DNA of 64,000 nucleotides from Chamaea fasciata (taxonomy: Eukaryota > Chordata > Aves > Passeriformes > Sylviidae). Location of the stretch: positions 50,371,563 to 50,435,562 of the forward strand of contig JARCOQ010000005.1 of the NCBI GenBank assembly GCA_029207755.1, given 5' to 3'. A program made the translations under genes and the position numbers. Below are positions 37,511 to 48,787 of the stretch, piece after piece; within the stretch, counting starts at the first letter, position 1, and every line of letters starts with the position of its first letter. Under the pieces are notes generated by a model. That model ran no database searches, was not told the DNA's origin, and was given only the letters and a program-made list of their open reading frames with translations.

Positions 37511-39356
37511 TAACCAGTTCAGCTTTTAACACCACTCACGTATCTTAAGCCACACACAACTGGTGGTAAATGGCACCACCCTGGAACAGTTAACCTTGGA
37601 AATAATTTTGAAAATGCTTCTCTCTCCTTTTTCTTTTCTGCTAATGAAATATTAAAAAAAAAAAGTTTAATGCCTGTGAAGACATTTTTAAGGAGCCTAT
37701 GACTATTACTTAGAGAGTAAAAAAAATCCCTCATCATCAGTTTCACTTCAATTCTTGTGTATTTACAGTGAAATTGTGATGTAAAGAAAGAACTCACTTA
37801 CTTTGCAGTGTATAAGGAACGACTTCCTAAATATGCACTTGGTGTCAGAGATGGCTCTTTTCACAATCCCACTGTGATAGCAGCATCCTCAAATGTTTCT
37901 CAATCGTTTGCAGAGTCACACTCAAATTTTCTTCCATCAGTAACTGCATGCAGTCAGTAAAAATAACAAGATAACCTAGAAGCAAGAAAAGTTCACATTA
38001 TTTCCTTACTTTGGCACAAATTACTCACTAGTTGGAATTTTTGAATCTTTTCACCTTTCTGAGGTAAATTGAGTGCCATGTGTCTTAATATGTATGGGGC
38101 TTTCATATAAGATGTTAAAAACTGCATTGTGTAGATAATAGATCCATTGATGAGGGAGCAGGCTGAGAATTGGCTGAGCTGGGTTCTCTCTGTGAGTGGC
38201 TGTGTGGGGTTAAGGAGATCTCTGAGCTGGGAGCCCCCATTTGTGACAGCCCCTCTTCCAGGAAACACTTGAGGGTGGAGAGGTGAAATCACCAGGCAGG
38301 GAGGGTGCCCAAGGTTGGGAGACTTCCTGAATCCCTGCACATGGAAAGGCAGGACTTTGAGGGGTTGTTTTGTTGCTTGTTTTCACCTTCAACCCTCCTT
38401 TCCTCTTCTGTGCAGTGTCTGGGGGTGTTGAACATTCGCCGGTTCTCAGTGATGTCTCATCAGTGTGCTGGACCGGTGTCCTAGTGTCCTTTTTACTCTG
38501 GGTGGTGGCAGCTTGGTGTGAAAACCCCTGAGGTGGCAATCAGAACACCAGTATGGAGCAGTCTGTCGCTGTTTTGTTACTGGTTGGCAATTTGATAGCT
38601 TAAAAAAAAATAGGTTTGTGTTAGGCTACACAAGTAGTGGGGGCTTGGGTTAGTTGTGATACTGAAAATGTGACCCTGTTTTAAGTCTGCTTGAAATGTT
38701 TTACCTTTAACTTCTTTTTCTCAAGCTGTGCTTTAAAAAAAAAAAAAACAAACAAAAACAAGTGAAATATACAATTTTGAAATGTTTCAACCAGCATCAG
38801 TGCAACACATTTCAGCTTTCCTACATTTTAATCTTTTTTAGTCAAAAGTGATTGCGAAATTCATCAGAATTTCATGAATGGTTTCAGCTTCCCAGGACCA
38901 TAGTTCTGTGGGTAAACTACTTGCCAAACAAGCAAAGAAATCAATTACTCGGTTCTATTTATAAACAAAAACTTCAAGAATTCATCATTTTTGTTTCACA
39001 AAGCTGATTTTGCAGACCTGTCTCTTGCGGAATAAATTGGATTAATTTTCAGTCTTGCAGTGTGTCTGTTCAAAATAACAACCCAGGGAATGGTGGCTCT
39101 TTCCCATAGTTTGGTGTTTGTTTTCAGCTGTGGAAGTGACATGTTGTGCTGTTTGTTGTCTGTGTTGACAGGGACATTTTCCACGCTTTTGGATGGTGCT
39201 TCCTGAGTGAGAAGGCTTCAGACTTGTGTAACGTAGGTGGAGGCTTTTCTTCCCTGTGTTTCTTTCTCAAACATTTAACTTCCCTGGCTGTGCCCACAAA
39301 ATGGCCACTATGCTGCAAGGTCCCCAGGGACCACTAAAAGAAACTCTCCTAGGGAA

Positions 39357-39720
39357 AGGCAATTGGATTAATACTATGGATTAGAATATATTTGTGCTTG
39401 AATGATTTTTCAATATCTTCATTAACACTGTTGTTGATAACATGGCTTTTAATAGCTTTTATAACCACAAATGCAGCAAGGAATGAAGCAAATAGGTCAT
39501 TAATCCCTTAAAAGTACAATTTAATGCAATGCTTCATGACAGGAAGTTAACAGGATAATAAAACCTTTACTGTTTTAAGCCACACTTAATATTTTTATGG
39601 CACAGTTGGCTTGACAAATACTCTTTGTGAGTCATCACTTCAAAGCAAGGTCCTGGGGACCAATTAAAGTTGTGTCTGCAAACCCCCATGTATAACTGCA
39701 TGTAAGCATGAGGTATTTCA
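39357..39720. promoter_or_regulatory. Candidate regulatory block (uncertain)
   Basis: A repeat-free 360-bp block with many TAAT-core words (GGATTAATAC, CATTAACAC, GTCATTAATCCC). It also has a RUNX-type AACCACA at 39463 and an AP-1-type TGAGTCATCA at 39628. No open frame or splice pattern suggests an exon. The composition resembles vertebrate conserved non-coding elements near developmental genes, and PTHLH is the expected next gene. This is inference. Confidence 0.3.
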
Positions 39721-41614
39721 AAATATCTCTTTCAAGTAATAGGATTTGTACCAAGAAGAAGTAAAAGGGACCTTTTGCTTCAAACCTTTTAATTCAATAC
39801 ACTCATGTGGGGAGACGCCCTTGGGGAACGAAAAGTCAATTTTCATTCTTTGCACGGGTCCTACAGTAATTTGCACTGTCAAAATAGCCCGTGGAATTTG
39901 TATCCTAAAAATTATATCCTTGACTGACAAACAAAAACGAGATAGATTGTCCTTTATTTCAAGCTTTTTGTTTTGAAAGAGACCAAAATGCCTCTACTAT
40001 GGCTGATTAAAAAGGGAAAAAATATAAGTAATTGCCTTGCATACAGTTTGGAATTCCTGGGCCAGTGGAACTGAGTGGATTAAGGACAAAGAGAGGATCC
40101 TAGAGTTTTCCGTTCCAGTCCAGCCCATGCCAATGACTTGCTGTTTGACCAGGCAAGGTGTTTAACATCCCACTGGTTGATTTCCACTTGGAATGAAGTG
40201 GAAATGGGTGTTGTTCTGGTGTTGCTGATACTCTCACATGCCTCACATGTTCCCATCTGAATGACAAAGTGAGTATTTTTATGTGAATTGAACAGATTTC
40301 TGGAAGCTCTTTTTAAGGAACATGATGGCTTTCATATTGAAGAAAGTGGCATCCACTTTTTTGTTGCTGTTGTTCAAGGATCATCTGAATAGAATCTCTT
40401 CAATTACTCTGCAAGTAATGAGCCTATAATGATAATTTGTTGATGAAGGAATGGGAAAGTAGATCTATTATATTCATGTAAGTAGAGAATAAATATTAGG
40501 TGAGCTGTGTTTTCTGACAGAGACCATGTGTTTTGTTTGTGAAAAAATCACTCCCTGCTATAGCTGGGTTTAATGTCTTCATTGTACTTATTCTGCAAGA
40601 GATAATTCGTGCTTCAACAAGCTTACAATAAAATATTGATTGTTATTATAACAAATATTTCTGCCAGACAGAAATGGGGGGTCACCAGGCAGAAAATGAT
40701 GTAATGAATCAGAAGTGAGAACTAGATCTGTGTTTCCTGAGTTGTAGCTTGCAGCTGTGTTTGCAGGACTGTAATATCTCAAGTCCTGTGGTTTCTTTTA
40801 AGAAAATGCTACAATTCCAGAAAAAATCCCCCAAGCGACAAAATACTGAATTGTTTCAAGATCCATCCATTCTCTTCATCAGATAATAATTTCTCAGGCA
40901 CTGAGAAAAAAAACTCTTCCTTTTTCTTTCAGAATTTCCTTGGATTTTGATTGTGCAATTTGTGGGCTGGATTGGTGAATCGGGACTGACTTACTGCTGT
41001 AACAGATCATCACATTTTTATGTGTTAGGATTCTGACAAATTCAGAAGAAGCGCCCTGTGGAGAAGGAATAGAGGTGCAAAGAAACGGTACTGGCATGAG
41101 TGGTATAAGTTTGGGATGTAGATGCACATGACAGAGTTCACATGAGAATATTTAGATTTCTGTTTTCTGTCTGGGAAGCATTTTTGCAAGAGTGTTTCTG
41201 TGAACAACCAGTGGCTTTTTTCATCACCTTCTCCTCCTCACATTTCCTAATTAACTGTCACTTCCATCTCTTATCCTGCATTTCCATTTAGTGCCCTAGG
41301 AACATCTTGGGAGCTTGAGAGTAGAGAGCTTTGGTAAATGTTTAGCAATGGCTCCTGCAGTTTTTTGAATGCAAGGAGGTTCAAACCGTGGGAAAGTTTC
41401 AAGTCCCATCTTAGGACTAAGTTCCAAGTATTGTTAAATGGCTGAGGTTAGAAATAGTGGGAAAAGAGTAAATAAAAGCAGAGCAGCAAGTCCAACATTT
41501 ACATCCTTTCTTTTCCCCCTCTCCACAGCCTCATTCACTGCTGCTGTGAGTCAGCCCGGTCCTCCCCCTCCAGCCCCCCTGCGAGTGGGCAAGTGGATCT
41601 ATAAAAACTAATAG

Positions 41615-41618
<4 letters not shown>

Positions 41619-41646
<28 letters not shown>
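41619..41646 (+). repeat. (GA)n microsatellite
   Basis: About 14 uninterrupted GA dinucleotides, followed by an A-rich tail. Confidence 0.9.
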
Positions 41647-41652
<6 letters not shown>

Positions 41653-41879
41653 AACCAAAAAACAGCCAACCCAACCAATTCTTGATCTTCAGGCTCCCAG
41701 GCTTTGATTAAGAGCCAAGTGCTGCAGACAGCAGCCCTTTCATAGCAGGGGAGCCCGTGCTGGGTCTGCTGGGCACGCAGGGCGACCGCAGCACGCTTGG
41801 CACATGTCGGCACAACTGATAACACCCTTGTGCCTGCCTCCCAGCCCCCAGCCAGCACAGCCCTGGCAGGATCTCAGCC

Positions 41880-42125
41880 CCAATTAACACACTGCCACAG
41901 CTTTATTTACTGCACAATTAACGGGTAAACATGACTTAATCATAACTTAAACATTCGGCATTTACGAGAAAATTTCAGAATCCTTTCAGGAGCTCTTTTG
42001 ACCTCGAGCCTGCAGGCAGACCTCTTGTAATGTGGGATTAACTGCCCATTCCCCCAGGGGACGTCAGGGCTCTCTGTGACACCAGAACTTTCCATCCCTG
42101 AGCCAATTAAAACCGACATCAACTT
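41880..42125. promoter_or_regulatory. Candidate regulatory block (uncertain)
   Basis: A repeat-free 245-bp block with repeated CAATTAA homeodomain-type words at both ends, a forkhead-like GTAAACA near 41926, ACTTAATCAT, GGGATTAAC and a GACGTCA-like core near 42060. No coding signal. Regulatory meaning is inference only. Confidence 0.25.
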
Positions 42126-42641
42126 AATAGACAGTCTTGTGTGTGGGTCCTGTCACAGTGTCAGGGCTCCTCTGGGCTAAACCGGCATCTGATGGCATCT
42201 GAGTACTGGCTTTGATGAGAATCCCCAAGTATCAAGGTATCTCTCTATTGTTCTTGGATCTCAGTAGCTCTGTTGTGGCCCACAAGGACCTCTCATCTTT
42301 GGCTGCAGTACAGCAGCTTGATCCTGGTCCTGCAGACACCTAAAAGTGTGCTTAAACTGCACATGTTGTGCACTTGTTAACTTTAACAAAGTAACCACTC
42401 ACACAGTTGAGCATCCATGCTGGCTTGCTCAGTTTTAGTTTTAAAGGGCTGTAAGGAACCCACCAATGTAAACTGACTTCAGCAGATTTCTTTTTGCTTG
42501 AGAGAACTGGTGCTTCCATGTTCAGTTTATGGCTTGCTTCACATCCAAACAGATGTAATCCCTTCAGATAGACTGGATATTATACCAAGGGTGGGAACTC
42601 TCTGTGGAACCACCGCAGTACAAGGGGATTGTGTTGTAGCT

Positions 42642-42790
42642 TAGAATCATAGAATCATGGAATCATTTAGGTTGGAAAAGACCTTTAGCATCACCCACCC
42701 ACTAAACCATGCTCAGTGCTAAACCATGTCCCCAGGTCCCAAATTTGGTGTTTCCCCATCCTTTCTAGGGACACACGAGATGGCTGTGGT
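42642..42790 (-). mobile_element. CR1 LINE fragment, minus orientation
   Basis: The plus strand opens with about three degenerate copies of the 8-bp terminal repeat (AGAATCAT) and then TTAGGTTGGAAAAGACCTTT, the reverse complement of a CR1 3' end. About 150 bp remain. The wording differs from the 3268 copy, so it is a different CR1 subfamily. Confidence 0.88.
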
Positions 42791-42969
42791 GGGGTGTTAT
42801 CAAAATGCCTGTACAGCTGGTGATGTGCAAATCACTTTACTGTGAAGATGAGGAGTGGGTGGCAAACTCTGAGAACAGGGATGAGCCATCCTGGAGCAGG
42901 TGCAGCTGATGGGCCTGTTACTGGAGTTATAACATAGATCCCATGTCCAGCTTTGTGTCTGTCACTACA

Positions 42970-43335
42970 AGATGGACATTGAGGGGCTGGAATGTGTCCA
43001 GAAAATGGAATGGAGCTGGGGAAGGGGCTGGAGCACAAATCTGAGCAGCAGTGGCTGAGGGAGCTGGAGGGGCTCAGGCTGGAGAAAAGATGGGTCAGGA
43101 GGGACCTTCTGGATCTGCACAACTCCCTGACAGGAGGGGACAGCCAGGGGATGTCATGCTCTGCTCCCAGGGAACAAGGGGCAGGATGAGAGGAAACAGC
43201 CTCAGCTTGTGCCAGGGCAGGTTTAGTTTGGATCTTGGGAAATTTTTTTTACTCAACAGGTAGTCAAACATTGTGAACAGGCTGCCCAGGGAGGCGATGG
43301 AATCATATTCCCTGGAAGACTTCCCCCTGCCAAAA
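42970..43335 (+). mobile_element. CR1 LINE fragment, plus orientation
   Basis: The CR1 3' reverse-transcriptase-end region is recognisable: GACATTGAGGGGCTGGA, GGAGGGGCTCAGGCTGGAGA, AACTCCCTGACAGGAGGGGA, CTGCTCCCAGGGAACAAG and GGCTGCCCAGGGAGG. The 3' tail with the 8-bp repeats is missing, so the copy is truncated at both ends. It sits about 180 bp from an oppositely oriented CR1 piece. Confidence 0.9.
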
Positions 43336-46300
43336 GTAGAGTGACTTCCTGTAGCTAAGTGCTACCTACTGAAATTAATTGATTTTCAGTATTGTGCAGA
43401 TTAATATGAGACAATTGTCCACTCTGATAGTGTCCCTCTTCCAGCTGAGCTCCTGCTCCTCCAGTGCATTCATGGCTCCCAGCACACTGCTCTTGCCATG
43501 GCACTGAGTGCTGAGCTGGCAGTTTCACCTCTCCCACCTCTGGTTCAGGCTGCAATGTGGAGAATCTTTGGCAAGAAAGGAGGTGAAGTAAAGAAGTAGT
43601 TGATATCAACTGAAGTGGATCAATAAAGGATTTTAAAGACTCATTTAGATATATTGGTGTATTTTACAACCTGTAAATTGTAATAAAGAATAAAAACTGA
43701 TCAAGAGGAAAAGAATTGTTCATAATTTGTTGGGGCAAGATGCCATTTTATAAGTGTCTTGATGCTGTTGCTAATATCCAGCTTTTTCATAGTTTTATAT
43801 ATTTCTCCTAGATACCAAAATGCCACATCTTCTGCCAAGTAAGAATTATCTGAGGACATGAGAAAAGAAAGATGAATGAATAAGAGCTGGTGCTTCCAGT
43901 GCACGCTGAGGGGAGACAGCAGAGTACAGTGATTGTGAGATGTCAGGAGGCTGGACAGCAGAGATGGGCAGAGCTGAGCTCTGAGCTTCTTCCCCTGCAT
44001 TCCTTCCCCTCCCTGATCCCACGAGTGTCTCCCAACCCTTTAAGAGGCATTTCCTCTTCCAATTCTAGCCCATGCTAAGAAGCTGGTATCGAGTGGGAGG
44101 AACTGTGTAATAAAGGAAGCTTTGTGGATCTGGAACTGGCCAGGACATTGGCAAAATTCCTGTGCCCTCCTACTCACCGTTCCTGCAGCTGCCTGTGGCA
44201 TTTGCCACCTGTCGGGGTGTGCTGTGACTTTAGGTTAACCACGGTGCTCTGCACTCTTCCAGATTTGCTTTCAGATTGTGCTGGGAGGTTGCCTTGCAGG
44301 GCTGAGAATGAATGAATGAAGAATTATGGGTCAAATCTATCTTAGCCCTGCCCTGGCTTGCCTGAACTCAGAAGGAAACCAGTTCCTCTGACTTCCATGC
44401 TCTTCAGCTTTCCTGCCTGGACAATGGTGCTTATCAAGAAAACACAAATGACATGAAATACTCTTTGTGTTTGGGGAAAGCTTTTCAAGTTTCCTGGACT
44501 TGCTGTCCTGTTGGAAGTGTCAAGTAGTACTAGTACAGGAGCGCATGGTGGTTTTTTGCTTCCTCTGACTGTTATTCCCATCTTGGCTTGGGGAGTGATG
44601 TGCACATCCTCCTGTGTGACTGTGCCAGCGCTGAGTGCTGTGTGTGCCAAGACAGGCTATAGTGTCTGTGCTCACTATGCACAGCCTACATACCACCCTT
44701 GTGAGTAAGGATGGCAGCAAAGGAAGAGGGGAAGGGGGGGAGTATCTGTGTGTCTGTGGATAAGATCATATATTTGTACAAAGTGTGTGTCTGTGGGCTT
44801 CAGAGACTGAAGGGAGTCTGTGGTTCAGACAGTCTGCCTGTTTTTTTTCTCTCGCGCCTTTTTATTTTTTATTCTCTCTGAAGGCATAAAATATGTTGAT
44901 ATGGATTTTTTTTTTAATAGGAGATTTTTGTGTTTTGAGTTAGCACATTTCCCCCACATCAGACCTTGCCAAACATCATTTGCTTACTTGTTCTGTGAAT
45001 TCAGGTTACCCGAAGGCAGCACCTTTCTCTGTTTTTTGCTTCCAAACTCCTCAGAGGCAAACTGTAATAAGACTTCTGGTTAAAAACAGCAACATATCAG
45101 CATGAGCAGAAAAGTGGAGAAAAAAATGCCTGTGCCTGTGCTTCATGTGTGCTTAAATATTTAGCTGAACTAGTGCCAAGGCTGTGAGTTTGGAGAGCAG
45201 AAATACTGCCACTGATGTGCTCTGTAGAACTGTGACCCAGTAACTTCAGCCGTGAATTATGTCCAGGGTGGTATTTTTGTTCAGTATTCTCACTGGTGAA
45301 ATGAGGCCTTAATCAGATGAGAGAAAAAGAGGAGTTTCACACAAACTAATCGGCAAGGGAGTACGGGATTTTCATTCATGAGAATAATGTTTGTGATTTT
45401 TTTCCTCCCGAAAATGAAAGGCTTGCAGTAAGAAAGTGCAATACAAAGGAAGTGAACTCTTCCTGACCGCTGGAGTTTGCAAATAATGACCTATTTTCTC
45501 TTACTTTCTCATTCTTTTGTCTTTTTTTGTTGTTACCAACTAGCAAGATTTCTCAGTGGAAATAAGCTATTTTGTCTATGGAGAGATCGTTCATCAGAGG
45601 GATTGAAATACATTTTTCATAAGCATGCTGAACATACCCAGCCATTAATAACATTTTTAGTGGTGAATAAAACAAAGGATATTACAGATTGCCAGCAGGG
45701 AAATTGATTTATCTTGCTTTGGTTGGTTGTCTGTGTTAAGAAATGTCACACATATTCGAAGTGTTTTGCATAGTTAGTGTCTTGTGTTTTTACCATATCA
45801 AAATCTCCACAAAAGCCTGTTTTGGCATCTTTTTCTTGACCTCATGTCAGCAAGGAAACACTACTGTCCATGAGGCATGTTTAGCCAATTAACATATATA
45901 CTTTTTTATACATATAGATGTGTACATACCTATAAGCATATATCTAGTTATGCACATGTTTAGGTATTTTGATTAATTGGACAAAAAAAATTGACTTCCT
46001 GCCAAAAAACCACACTACAACATGCACACAACTGATTTTGTGTGCAATCTTCAAGGATGAATTACTGACCCGAGGGAAGACTTGCTGCTTCTGAGCATGG
46101 CCCTCCAAAGAACTCTCACTACTGGAATTTATCTTTTTGTCTCAGAATCACTGGCAATTAAAATTGGCTTTATGGGCCTACAAGACAACTGGTGCAGCCA
46201 AAACACAGTTGTGACAAGTGGAATTCAACTTTTCTGTGTCCACAAGGCTGGTTGGCACAACCTCAGGTGGAACTAGCTCAAAGTGGTCAAACCCAGAGTG

Positions 46301-48321
46301 CAGCCCATGACATATCCATACAGGTTATAATGGTGCTGCACCAACTACTCATAAATCTTCCCACTATTTCTTGAAAGACAGAAAGTACTTGCATAACATT
46401 CTGAAATTGAAATTTAGAAGACTCAATTTGTCAATGTCCAGATTTGGCTTGGGGCTTTTGTGTTTGTTTGTTGTTGGGTTTTACCCTGAACTTCTTGTGG
46501 ATAAACACAAGCAAAATTTGGAAATTCCTTACTGTGGCTGATTTTGAGTTCATTGAGCAGAAAATATCTGATCAGAACATACATGGAAATATTTTTGTGT
46601 GGCTTTTTTTTGTTTTCAGTGCTAACATAAATAAACTGTTTAACTGATTTTGTATAAACTTTCCAAAAAAAATCTCAAGCATGGAAAATTTCAGCCCAAA
46701 ACGGAGTTTATTTGAGAAAATTACAAGCAACAGAAAAAGAGGGTTAGAATGGAAATCTGAACTCCTCATTAAGTAGAGTGAAGTGCCAACTTAAATGCCA
46801 GGGGTTTTTTTCTGTTAATATTTGGTTTAAGGTTACATACAAGTTTGGAAGAGCTTAGCTCTTTTTAACCCCTTTTCTATTGCTGTCACTGACTTGGTTT
46901 TGTTCCAGATTGGTGGCTTGGGTTCAGGACTCCACCACAGCAGCAGACATTGAACTTTTTCTTTCAGATCACTGCTCTTCACAAACCCTTGTCTTCCACA
47001 CAAACCCCTCTCCCTAACCTTGGCTGGCCCTAAATATTCAGTGGCACGGGGCAGTGGGGAGCACTAGGCCAAGGTGGGCCTGAGGTGATGTCAGGTTATG
47101 GTTTCCATGGCAGGTGTGGGGCAGGGGTCTGGCTCACACAGAAAGAAGGGGTGAGCAGCCCTCAGTGGGGCACCAGGCAGCTGAAACACCCATGTGCTGT
47201 GTTCCCAGTCCTCAGCTAGGGCAGAAACCCTGCCCAGCTCCATCCCCAAAAGCCATGGCAAGCAAGCCTTTGAGCATGTCATGCTTTTCATCTGGAAGTC
47301 TCATCACCTTTAGGAGACTGAAGAGATGGATGTTGTTTGACTAGCTTTTCTCTTGGTCTAGTTAAATATGGAGATTGCTCTGGTCTAAGGATAGGACCTG
47401 CATCTAACTCCTTAGCAAGCAGCTATCTCCATTCCTGGCTCTGCAGCAAATTCCCTATGTAACCTCTGGCAAACTTTCTCTTCCTTTGCTCCTTCCTTTG
47501 GAAAATTCCTCTGAATTCAGGGGGGCATTTTGTTGAGGGAAGGCAGGATGAGGAGCTGCTTTACCAGATTTGGAGTCTATTTTGCTTTTTGAAGTTTAGC
47601 CAGTTCAGTTCTGAGACCAACAGTGAATGTCTCCGCTGCACTTCTTAAGAGAATTGTCTCTTTTCCCAGCGATGTAAATTTTGTTTACATTTTGTACTTT
47701 CTACTTCTAAAAACCTCCCTGGTCTGTCTTTGTTCCCCCCCCCCCTTTTTTTTTTTTAGTCCAAAGATCTGTATTAGATATACAAAAGAAGGGATCCAAT
47801 TATGTATGAAAAGCAATTATAAGAACTCTTAATTTAAGAATTGGCTACTGCAAACATTCAGGAAGCATTTGAGTGGTCAGCGATATTGCGCTAGAGTGGG
47901 AGTACCCAGGTCTCTTAAGTTATGGAAATTATTAAGTTTTCTGTAACTGTGAGGAAGCCACTGACAATCCATGCACCTGGAAGGGCAGGTCTACAATTCT
48001 GGAACTGCAGCTCCAAAACAGAGATCCCGGAGACTTGAAAGAAGACACCTGAAAGAAAACTTCTGTCAAAAGTGTTTCTTTTTGTCAAGCACTGGCAGTC
48101 TGCAAACTGTGCAGGCAAAACCAACTGGCAAAGAGCCTGACACTGAGGCCATGGTCAAAGCAGCCTGATTCCCACAGTGCCAGCACCCAGTTTTTCCTAC
48201 CAGCTATTTTCCAGAACTCCATTATTAGTGTTCTTCAGCCCTCTAAGCCATCCTCAGAGCCTTCAGAGGTGCTTGGCTTTCTCCACTGAGTAAGCACAGG
48301 TACTGACTGAACTGTTCAGTT
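43336..48321. other. Intergenic DNA; no gene seen
   Basis: AT-rich sequence with short chance reading frames only. An AT/TA-rich patch with alternating TATA and CATA words lies at about 45890..45965. No exon, RNA gene or repeat family was recognised. Confidence 0.55.
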
Positions 48322-48787
48322 TTGGACTCCTGTCTGTCAGAAAGACATTGAGGTGCTAGAGCATGTCCAGAGAAGGGAACAGAGCTGGGGAAGGAGCACA
48401 GGTCTTATGGCCTGAGGGAACTGGGGGTTTTTTTAGCCTGGAGAAAAGGAGTGGCAAGGGGACCTTCTGACTCTGTAAAACTCCCTGACAGGAGGAGGCA
48501 GCTGCCAGGCTTGGGCTCTGCTCCCAGGGAACAAGTGACAGGACAAGAGGAAATGTACTCAAGTTGCATTAGGGGATGTTTAGGTTGGATATTAGGAAAA
48601 ATTTCTTCACAGAAAAGGTTGTCAAGCATCAGAACAGGCTGCCCAGGGAAATAGTTGGGTCACCATCCCTGGAGGGATTTAAGTGATGTATGGATGTGGC
48701 AGCTGGGGACATGGTTTAGTGGTGACAAAGTGGTGTTAGGTTAAAGGCTGGGTCTTCTCTAATGTAAACAGTTCTGTGTTTCTGTGA
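48322..48787 (+). mobile_element. CR1 LINE fragment, 3' end, plus orientation
   Basis: The longest CR1 piece here (about 465 bp). It has AAAGACATTGAGGTGCTAGA, AACTCCCTGACAGGAGGAGG, CTGCTCCCAGGGAACAAG, GGTTGGATATTAGGAAAAA, AGGCTGCCCAGGGAA and ATCCCTGGAGGGATTTAA in the canonical order. It ends near a degenerate TTCTGTG repeat tail. Substitutions and a T insertion show it is no longer coding. Confidence 0.93.

Larger units (their letters stand above)
34978..42640. other. Intergenic DNA; no gene seen
   Basis: No credible exon or RNA gene. It contains a purine-rich tract (37402..37510), a GA microsatellite (41619..41646) and two repeat-free candidate regulatory blocks listed separately (39357..39720 and 41880..42125). 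Confidence 0.55.
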
